From NCBI GenBank assembly GCA_031552765.1, contig JAVBME010000037.1, positions 1-56,857 of the forward strand: a DNA stretch of 56,857 nucleotides, read 5' to 3'. Below the pieces are notes generated by a model. It ran no database searches, was not told where the DNA came from, and was given only the letters and a program-made list of their open reading frames with translations. Numbering within the stretch: the first letter of the stretch is position 1; every line of letters begins with the position of its first letter. This DNA comes from JAVBME01 sp031552765. GTDB taxonomy: Bacteria; Bacillota; Negativicutes; Acidaminococcales; JAISLQ01. Shown piece by piece: positions 51,204-56,857 of this stretch. Both the position numbers and the translations under genes were made by a program.

Positions 51204-52361
51204 TTACTTGGGGCCGTATATGGTGAGGAATACACCGGCCGCAACTGCCGTGCCGATAACGCCGGCCACATTCGGGCCCATGGCGTGCATAAGGAGGAAG
51301 TTGAAGGGGTTGTCTTCCGCGCCGACCTTTTGCGATACGCGGGCGGCCATCGGAACGGCGGACACGCCGGCCGAGCCGATCAAGGGATTTACCTTGCCGC
51401 CGGTCATTTTCATCATTACATTGCCAAGGCATATGCCGCCCAGGGTAGAGAAAGCAAAGGCGACAAGGCCCATAGCAAGTATGCTGAGGGTTTTAAGGTT
51501 GAGGAAAGCATCGGCGGATGCAGTTGCGCCGACTGTGATGCCGAGGAAGATGACTATGATGTACATCAAAGCGTCAGCCGAGGTATTGGCCAAAGCCGGA
51601 GTCGCGCCGCACTCTCTAAACAGGTTGCCCAGCATGAGCATGCCAATGAGCGGCGCTGCGCTGGGAACAAGGAGTGAGCCTATAATAGTGGTAACGATAG
51701 GGAATATGATCTTCTCGCGCTGTGAAACCGGGCGCAGTTGTTCCATTACTATGCTGCGGGTTTCTTTGGTGGTAAACATCCTCATGATAGGCGGCTGGAT
51801 GATAGGTACCAACGACATGTAGGAATATGCCGAAACGGCTACAGCGCCGAGTATTTCCGGAGAAAGTTTGGTAGCGAGATAAATGGAAGTCGGGCCGTCG
51901 GCGCCGCCGATGATGCCGATAGAAGCGGCCTGGCCGGGAGTAAAGCCGAGCAAGATGGCGCCGAGGAAGGAAACAAACACGCCGAACTGGGCGGCGGCGC
52001 CGAGAAAGATGCTCTTTGGGTTAGCAATAAGCGGCCCAAAGTCGGTGAGCGCGCCTACGCCGAGAAAGATGAGCGGCGGGAAAATGCCCAGCTCGTCACC
52101 TTGGTAGAGGTAATACAAGAGGCCGCCGACGGGAACGGCTTCGGTTGGATGATTCATAACGCCGCTCATCGGCAGGTTGACCAGCAACATACCGAAAGAG
52201 ATTGGCACTAAAAGAAGTGGTTCATAGTCTTTTACTATGGCAAGGTACATGAACATAAGGGCTACGCCAATCATCAGAAGGTAGCCAAAATTCATCCCAA
52301 CAAAGCCGGATGCGGCAAAAAAGTCCTTAATAGCATTTAAAAATAAATTTACAGAGTCCAT
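51204..52361 (-). CDS. Na+-translocating decarboxylase beta subunit
   Basis: Protein of 385 residues, about 9-11 membrane segments, with the Na+ path region GGADGPTSIYLATKL (~150-164, the essential Asp region) and PVSQREKIIFPIV. It belongs to the OadB/GcdB/MmdB family, which couples decarboxylation of a carboxybiotin group to Na+ export. It follows a gamma subunit 40 nt upstream. No alpha or biotin-carrier subunit is in the window. Confidence 0.95.
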   Translation of the reverse strand: MDSVNLFLNAIKDFFAASGFVGMNFGYLLMIGVALMFMYLAIVKDYEPLLLVPISFGMLLVNLPMSGVMNHPTEAVPVGGLLYYLYQGDELGIFPPLIFLGVGALTDFGPLIANPKSIFLGAAAQFGVFVSFLGAILLGFTPGQAASIGIIGGADGPTSIYLATKLSPEILGAVAVSAYSYMSLVPIIQPPIMRMFTTKETRSIVMEQLRPVSQREKIIFPIVTTIIGSLLVPSAAPLIGMLMLGNLFRECGATPALANTSADALMYIIVIFLGITVGATASADAFLNLKTLSILAMGLVAFAFSTLGGICLGNVMMKMTGGKVNPLIGSAGVSAVPMAARVSQKVGAEDNPFNFLLMHAMGPNVAGVIGTAVAAGVFLTIYGPK

Positions 52362-52401
52362 TGTCTATCTCCTCCTAAATTCTTCAGTTTTAGTAATGTT
52401 G

Positions 52402-52527
52402 TCATTCGTCACCTTTGTTTACCATAGGAAGAAATAACAACATTACATAAAGAATACTTAGGACAAGAAAAACTACTGTCATGCCAACTACCAGCGTAGT
52501 TAAGCCTGTCATTAGCGGTTCACCCAT
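52402..52527 (-). CDS. Na+-translocating decarboxylase gamma subunit (OadG-like)
   Basis: Too short to appear in routine ORF lists: 41 codons. ATG at 52527 with GAGGTGA. One membrane helix (LTTLVVGMTVVFLVLSILYV) and a short acidic C-terminal tail ending NKGDE, typical of the small single-span gamma subunit that anchors the complex. Directly upstream of the beta gene. Confidence 0.85.
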   Translation of the reverse strand: MGEPLMTGLTTLVVGMTVVFLVLSILYVMLLFLPMVNKGDE

Positions 52528-52539
52528 TTTTTCACCTCG

Positions 52540-52671
52540 CTTTACTTCTGATAGCGCCTGACCATTTCATGGCGTACCCATTTTGCTTATCCGAATCCGG
52601 CCCGCGACGTTTTTTCCCGCGCGGGCTGTTATTGCTCGCGGCAGGAGGAAATAATGATGCCAGAAGTAAAG
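52540..52671 (-). promoter_or_regulatory. Structured leader of the decarboxylase genes
   Basis: On the minus strand CTTTACTTCTG (52671 side) can pair over ~110 nt with CAGAAGTAAAG next to the gamma ribosome site (52540-52550). Inside is a GCCCGCG/CGCGGGC hairpin (52600-52626) with an A-rich loop and a small CCGGATTCGG hairpin. It may be a regulatory RNA. No known class recognised. Confidence 0.4.
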
Positions 52672-52886
52672 TTGCGTCGCTTGATGGCAGAATTTTTAAA
52701 GGTCTAAAAAATGAATACTTAGGAGCACATAGTATATTCTGAGTATATAATAATTTATTAAAGTATTCAATAGTTTATTTAATTTTTTAAATTAAATAAT
52801 TAAATAAAAGCGAATAATAAATAAGTTTTCAAAAAGGTTGTGCAAGGTTGAATAGAAGGGTTAAATAAGGGTTTATAAATAAAAAA

Positions 52887-52926
52887 GCTGTAGAAAATTT
52901 TGCAGAAAGAAAAATTTTCATACAGC
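52887..52926 (-). terminator. Second terminator hairpin after the S4 gene
   Basis: GCTGTA/TACAGC with an AT-rich inner stem, T-run on the minus strand. 28 nt beyond the first S4 terminator. Confidence 0.65.
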
Positions 52927-52953
52927 CTTTTGATATAATTTAAGAAGAAAAAA

Positions 52954-52981
52954 ACAGAAGCTGGTAAAAACCAACTTCTGT
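52954..52981 (-). terminator. Terminator of the S4 gene
   Basis: ACAGAAG/CTTCTGT with an inner TGGT/ACCA stem; the minus strand continues with TTTTTTTCTTCTT. Confidence 0.85.
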
Positions 52982-53014
52982 AAAATCGCTTTCAAATTCA
53001 ATCTGGTAAAAAGT

Positions 53015-53605
53015 TTATTTGGAATACAGTTCTACAGCGAGTATTTCATTGACGTCGATGGGAATTTCTTCGCGTTGCGGTTCTCTTGTAAGAGTACCGC
53101 TGAACTTTTCGGCATCTTTTTGTATATAAGGCAAGCCGGAATTGATGGTCTGGAAGTTATCGGTAAACATTTCGTTCTTACGGGAAGATTCTTTCAGGGA
53201 TATGACGTCCCCTGTTTTAGCGCCAAAAGAGGGGATATCTACGCGCTTGCCGTTTACCAGTATATGGCCGTGGTTAACCATTTGCCTGGCCTGGCGTATG
53301 GAACTGGCAAAGCCCAAACGATAGACAAGATTATCCAGACGGCATTCCAAGGAAACGATAAGAGCGGTACCGGTCATAGTAGCGCTTTTTATCGCGTTTT
53401 TAAGATAACGGCGGAACTGACGCTCCAGTATACCGTAATAAGCTTTGATTTTTTGCTTCTCGCGCAGTTGCAGGCCGTATTCGGACAACTTTTTATTTGT
53501 GCGGACATTGCTCTTTTCCACACGGTTCATCGCTTTGGGGTGACCGAAAACATTCACTCCCAGACGGCGGGAAAGTTTAAAACGAGGCACGCGGCTTACT
53601 GCCAT
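53015..53605 (-). CDS. rpsD: 30S ribosomal protein S4 (zinc-free paralogue)
   Basis: Protein of 196 residues with the S4 RNA-binding domain (RLDNLVYRLGFASSIRQARQMVNHGHILVNG, ~90-120). The N-terminus (VPRFKLSRRLGVNVFG) lacks the four zinc-binding Cys of the C+ form. It stands alone, away from the alpha operon. Stand-alone C- S4 genes are known in Firmicutes. Own strong terminator. Confidence 0.95.
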   Translation of the reverse strand: MAVSRVPRFKLSRRLGVNVFGHPKAMNRVEKSNVRTNKKLSEYGLQLREKQKIKAYYGILERQFRRYLKNAIKSATMTGTALIVSLECRLDNLVYRLGFASSIRQARQMVNHGHILVNGKRVDIPSFGAKTGDVISLKESSRKNEMFTDNFQTINSGLPYIQKDAEKFSGTLTREPQREEIPIDVNEILAVELYSK

Positions 53606-53822
53606 TAAAAAACACTCCTTTTCTACTAAGGCAATTATTTTTGCATTATACTTTTACATTCTAGCATCATTCATGATAATACGCAACAGCAAATTTTGCA
53701 ACTTTTAGTTTGAGAAAAAACAAAGTTCGTTTAGAAAAATGATTTAAAGGATTTGCTAAAGAAAAAAAGAAATAGCTATGTTATGGGGAAAGATTAAAAA
53801 TAACATTACGGGAGATGATGGC

Positions 53823-54401
53823 ATGAAAGTTATAGCTATAAATTCCAGCCCCAGGACGAGCGGCAATACATACCTTCTTTTAAATGAAACGATGAAAGTG
53901 CTAGCGCAAGAGGGCATAGAAACAGAGCTGGTAAATATTGGCGGCCGGACTTTTTCCGGCTGTCGGGCTTGCGGCTGGTGCTTTGGCGCAGGAAAGGGCA
54001 AGCTGCGCTGTGTTATCGAAGACGGTATGAATGAAGTGATAGGAAAAGCGGTAGCGGCCGACGGCTTACTGCTTGGCTCGCCAACTTATTTTGCCGATGT
54101 GAATGCGGAAATGAAGTGTTTTATTGACCGCGCTGGCTATGTGACGCGCGCCAACGGCCAGGTTCTTACGAGGAAAGTAGGGGCGGGAGTGGTCGCGGTG
54201 CGCCGTGCTGCCGGTATGCGGACTTTTGAAACGCTCAACGCTTTTTTCCTTATAAACGGTTTTGTCGTTCCGGGGTCGACTTACTGGAATATTGGCTATG
54301 GGCGTGAGCAGGGCGAGGTGCTAAAGGATACGGAAGGGCTTGACACTATGCGCAACCTTGGCGCTAATATGGCCTGGCTGCTGAAAAAGATACATAGTTA
54401 A
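53823..54401 (+). CDS. Fe-S flavoprotein (NADPH-dependent FMN reductase / Isf family)
   Basis: Start at ATG 53823 with GGGAGATG; a longer frame to 53778 has no site. Protein of 192 residues. FMN loop NSSPRTSGNTY near the N-terminus, GSPTYFADVNAEMK (~85) for the flavin ring and a compact Cys cluster CRACGWCF...C (~44-60) as in iron-sulfur flavoproteins. Redox role, partner unknown. Confidence 0.85.
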   Translation: MKVIAINSSPRTSGNTYLLLNETMKVLAQEGIETELVNIGGRTFSGCRACGWCFGAGKGKLRCVIEDGMNEVIGKAVAADGLLLGSPTYFADVNAEMKCFIDRAGYVTRANGQVLTRKVGAGVVAVRRAAGMRTFETLNAFFLINGFVVPGSTYWNIGYGREQGEVLKDTEGLDTMRNLGANMAWLLKKIHS

Positions 54402-54445
54402 GGTGACGGCCATACCCAAATAGTGTAGATTGTGCAATATATATA

Positions 54446-54496
54446 AAGGCATGTTATCAGCCTCGCTTAAAAGGTGTGGGCTGATAACATGCCTTT
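54446..54496. terminator. Terminator between flavoprotein and second sigma-54 activator
   Basis: AAAGGCATGTTATCAGCC pairs with GGCTGATAACATGCCTTT; T-rich on both strands. Serves both converging genes. Confidence 0.85.
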
Positions 54497-54508
54497 AATA
54501 ATACATAA

Positions 54509-56392
54509 TTATTTTTGTGCTTTTTTCCAAAGAGTACTTCTGCCTATGCCAAGCATCATTGCGGTATAGGTTTTATTATTTTTGAACCGCTTTAATGATT
54601 GTTGTATCAAATCTTTTTCCATGTTTTCCAGAGTATCGTATGCGATCTGATAAAAACCGTTTTTTTCCATACTGCCGCTAGTAGGTTTTATATGGTTGAT
54701 ATAATCTTGGACAAATTCATTTTCAGCGATGGAACGGTTTTGTGATTGCACGGCATATCGTTCTACAAAATTGTACATTTCCCGGACGTTGCCCGGCCAG
54801 GCATAGTTCGCTAACAAAGTCAGGGAAGCAGGCGATAAACTCTTGATTTCACCAAAAGTCTTAGAAAATTGTTTGATGAGGAAGTTCAATATCAACGCTA
54901 TATCTTCAACTCTTTCGCGCACAGGGGGCAAAGGGAGGTTCAATACGTTCAGGCGGTAATAAAGATCTTCGCGAAACTCTCCCTTAGCGACCTTTTTTTC
55001 CAAAGGTTCATTTGTGGCGGCGACAAGCCTGACATCCACTGGTATTACACACTCGCCGCCGAGCCGCATGACTTCTTTTTCCTGTATGACCCTGAGAATG
55101 CGGGCCTGTATCGAAGGCGATATCTGGTTTATTTCATCAAGAAAAATAGTGCCTTTATTGGCCAGCTCCAGCAATCCCGGCTTTCCGCCGCGTCTGGCGC
55201 CGGTAAAGGCCCCTTCTTCGTAGCCCATAAGCTCACTTTCCAAAAGATTTTCCGGTAAAGTAGCGCAATTTATAGCAACGAACGGCCCATAACGGCGCTG
55301 GCTGGCATTGTGTATGCTTTGGGCAAATATTTCCTTGCCGCTGCCGGTCTCGCCCTCTATGAGGATGGTAGAGTCTACTTCGGCGTAAGCTTTGGCGTTA
55401 TTTATAGTCTGCAATATTATTTTGCTTTTGCCGATAATGTTTTTAAATTCACTTTTGGCCGTTAACCCGGCTGTTTTTATTTTGCGGTATTGCTGTTCTA
55501 GTTTCTCTACTTCTTCAACTTTTTGCAGAGTAGTAACACTGCCGGCTATATGTCCGTCTGGAAGTTTGATCGGGTAGTCGCTGACAAAAAAAGTGTTTTT
55601 GCCGTGTTTTTTGATCATATTGGCGGAGCGCAAGCCGCTTTTATAAGAAGTAATCCAAGTGTCATCGCCGGTCACTTGTTGGATATTTTTACCCAAAATA
55701 TCCTCGTTTGTAAGTTCCAGGTGGTTCAGGGCGCTGGTATTGCATGCCGTAATGCCGCCCTTGTTGTCGGTAATGATAATACCGTGGGAAAACAGGTTCA
55801 AAATAGTCGTCATGCGTACAGATATTTCCAAAGAGTTTCTGGCGGCGGACAAGATAGCGCGCCCTTTATCCACTGCGATGGCTAAGGTCTCCTGGCCGGA
55901 ATAAAGAGAAAAGGCGTTCAGGCCAAACTGTTTAGCTAAAGATACGGCCGTAGCGCCGCCTATAACGGTGTTTATCCCGTCGGCAGCCATTTTTTGCACC
56001 AATAGCTCAATATCACGTTCTATTTTATATCTGTATACAAACAGCTTATTTTTGACAAAGGGCTGTATCTTGGTAACGTCGGCCGGGCTGGCATTATGCA
56101 GAACAAATGCGACTTTTTGTTCCGGCGGTATACGGCTCCCTAAACTGTGTATGGCCTCCAGCAAATCCAGAGTAGCCGTGAAAATAGGAATGACAGGGAT
56201 ATTCAAATGTCCGACTATTCTTGCATAAGCTCCGGTGGCGCAAATGATTATTTTAGCTCCGGATGCTTCCAGTTTTAAGGCCAAATTCAAGATCTCAGAT
56301 ATATGTACATCTTCGAAAACACTGGCGTCTTGCAGATTAAGGCTGTGCAGGGCGGCTGATTTGCCGCCCAGGATGATGCATATTTCTTTCAT
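54509..56392 (-). CDS. Sigma-54-dependent activator with PrpR N-domain, PAS, AAA+ and Fis domains
   Basis: Protein of 627 residues. Residues ~5-190 PrpR-N type sensor (ICATGAYA, GATAVSLAKQFG), PAS (~195-300), AAA+ with Walker A GETGSGKE (347-354), GAFTGA (394-399) and FLDEIN, and a C-terminal Fis helix (KTYTAMMLGIGRSTLWKK). Family members respond to carboxylic acid or acyl-CoA-derived metabolites. It is divergent from a CoA-transferase gene with a sigma-54 promoter and a dyad site, so that gene is its likely target. Confidence 0.93.
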   Translation of the reverse strand: MKEICIILGGKSAALHSLNLQDASVFEDVHISEILNLALKLEASGAKIIICATGAYARIVGHLNIPVIPIFTATLDLLEAIHSLGSRIPPEQKVAFVLHNASPADVTKIQPFVKNKLFVYRYKIERDIELLVQKMAADGINTVIGGATAVSLAKQFGLNAFSLYSGQETLAIAVDKGRAILSAARNSLEISVRMTTILNLFSHGIIITDNKGGITACNTSALNHLELTNEDILGKNIQQVTGDDTWITSYKSGLRSANMIKKHGKNTFFVSDYPIKLPDGHIAGSVTTLQKVEEVEKLEQQYRKIKTAGLTAKSEFKNIIGKSKIILQTINNAKAYAEVDSTILIEGETGSGKEIFAQSIHNASQRRYGPFVAINCATLPENLLESELMGYEEGAFTGARRGGKPGLLELANKGTIFLDEINQISPSIQARILRVIQEKEVMRLGGECVIPVDVRLVAATNEPLEKKVAKGEFREDLYYRLNVLNLPLPPVRERVEDIALILNFLIKQFSKTFGEIKSLSPASLTLLANYAWPGNVREMYNFVERYAVQSQNRSIAENEFVQDYINHIKPTSGSMEKNGFYQIAYDTLENMEKDLIQQSLKRFKNNKTYTAMMLGIGRSTLWKKAQK

Positions 56393-56466
56393 GCGGCCTC
56401 CAAAGTAAATTTAGTTTTTTAAATTAAATAATATTATATACGCATTCTTGTATGAGTTTTACTTAT

Positions 56467-56481
56467 GTTTCAAAACGAAAC
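56467..56481. promoter_or_regulatory. Candidate activator site (GTTTC dyad)
   Basis: GTTTC-AAAAC-GAAAC, about 130 nt upstream of the sigma-54 promoter at 56615. Style and distance fit a PrpR-type activator site. Confidence 0.55.
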
Positions 56482-56614
56482 GATTACCGAATCAATGTCT
56501 TGTTTTTGATTATATAATAAATTGCGTTTTAAATAAAGCATCTATCTTTTTTGTGCCTGGATTTTGCAGTGATTGTGGGGAAAAAACTGAAAAATCTGAA
56601 TAGATATTTTTTGC

Positions 56615-56629
56615 TGGCATTCTTCTTGC
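56615..56629 (+). promoter_or_regulatory. Sigma-54 promoter of the CoA-transferase gene
   Basis: TGGCAT-TCTTC-TTGC, exact -24/-12 match; predicted start near 56641, 95 nt before the TTG start. The sequence at 56659-56679 resembles the dyad at 20220. Confidence 0.88.
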
Positions 56630-56735
56630 GTAATAAGAGGCCGGAAAAGTTTCCCGGTTTGTTTACAAAAATTATAAAATAACAAGCCGTTTGATTGATT
56701 AAGTAATGCAAACCGCAAACAGAGGAGTGAAGAAG

Positions 56736-56857
56736 TTGGAAGCACTAAAGGGAGTAAAAGTACTGGAGTTGGGTCAGGTAGTAGCGGCGCCGTTTTGCGG
56801 CGCGCTCTTGTCGGACTTCGGGGCCGAAGTCATAAAAGTCGAAGCCCCGGAAGGCGA
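56736..56857 (+). CDS. CoA-transferase family III (CaiB/BaiF), 5' part
   Basis: Truncated by the window end; about 40 residues visible. TTG start at 56736 with AGAGGAG 8 nt upstream. The N-terminus LKGVKVLELGQVVAAPFCG and DFGAEVIKVEAPEG is the class III CoA-transferase signature. The catalytic Asp lies beyond the window. Probably begins an operon for activating an organic acid under the sigma-54 activator. Confidence 0.9.
   Translation, partial: MEALKGVKVLELGQVVAAPFCGALLSDFGAEVIKVEAPEG

Noticed and set aside
1..56857. CRISPR arrays, prophage or plasmid genes
   Set aside because: No regularly spaced direct repeats, no cas, integrase, capsid or replication genes seen.

Overview
The window looks like chromosome of an anaerobic, low-oxygen-adapted Bacillota, most likely of the Negativicutes type. 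Reasons: strong AGGAGG-type ribosome sites with many GTG/TTG starts, an FtsA-like protein with extra C-terminal beta-rich repeats, the walJ-htrA-rlmH gene order, a Na+-pumping decarboxylase beta/gamma pair, several Fe-S oxidoreductases, and genes for amino-acid and organic-acid uptake and fermentation. No phage, plasmid, rRNA or CRISPR is visible. Assignment to a genus is not possible from the sequence alone.

Layout. 1-273: truncated copy of a dispersed repeat. 274-5931: FtsA-like protein and, divergently, a large WGR-domain protein. 5976-12546: a LysR regulator divergent from a D-amino-acid operon (D-aminoacylase, Asp/Glu racemase, aminotransferase, RidA, permease). 12598-23676: a large catabolic module centred on a sigma-54 activator (17954-20074). 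Sigma-54 promoters on both sides fire outward into a left operon (DASS transporter, amidase, nitrilase, Fe-S protein, Cys/His protein) and a right operon (PdxA-like dehydrogenase, alpha/beta hydrolase, second DASS transporter). 23677-24121: a second copy of the repeat, bounded by duplicated terminator hairpins. 24122-27716: rlmH, htrA, walJ, deoC and a Fur-family regulator. 27950-35176: tex, a Fe-S nitroreductase, glutamate dehydrogenase, an M20 peptidase and a YjiH/YjiG-type pair.

35252-41395: a perfect 27-bp inverted repeat, a 56-residue secreted His/Tyr-rich peptide, tRNA-Leu(CAA), an ECF S component with a DHA2 drug exporter, a GNAT acetyltransferase, D-amino acid transaminase, and an orphan pyruvate-kinase-C-domain/DsrE/Fe-S aldo-keto reductase set. 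41439-46259 is a methionine/SAM/polyamine region: a SAM-I riboswitch in front of a 40-residue ORF, metA (apparently acetyl-CoA type), O-acetylhomoserine sulfhydrylase, a structurally odd tRNA-Cys, speH and speE. 46361-48714: an OFA-family MFS transporter behind two tandem ZTP-type riboswitches, each with its own terminator, and an XRE-cupin regulator. 49042-54401: an SLC13 permease, two small membrane proteins, decarboxylase beta and gamma subunits with a structured leader, a zinc-free S4 protein and an Fe-S flavoprotein. 54509-56857: a second sigma-54 activator divergent from a CoA-transferase gene that has its own sigma-54 promoter and runs off the window.

The most unusual items are the divergent sigma-54 module of unknown substrate, the tandem ZTP riboswitches on a transporter, the SAM riboswitch that controls only a 40-residue ORF, the odd tRNA-Cys, and the ~380-bp repeat with inverted-repeat ends. 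Sigma-54 promoters, riboswitches and repeats were recognised by eye from motif and base pairing. No searches were run.
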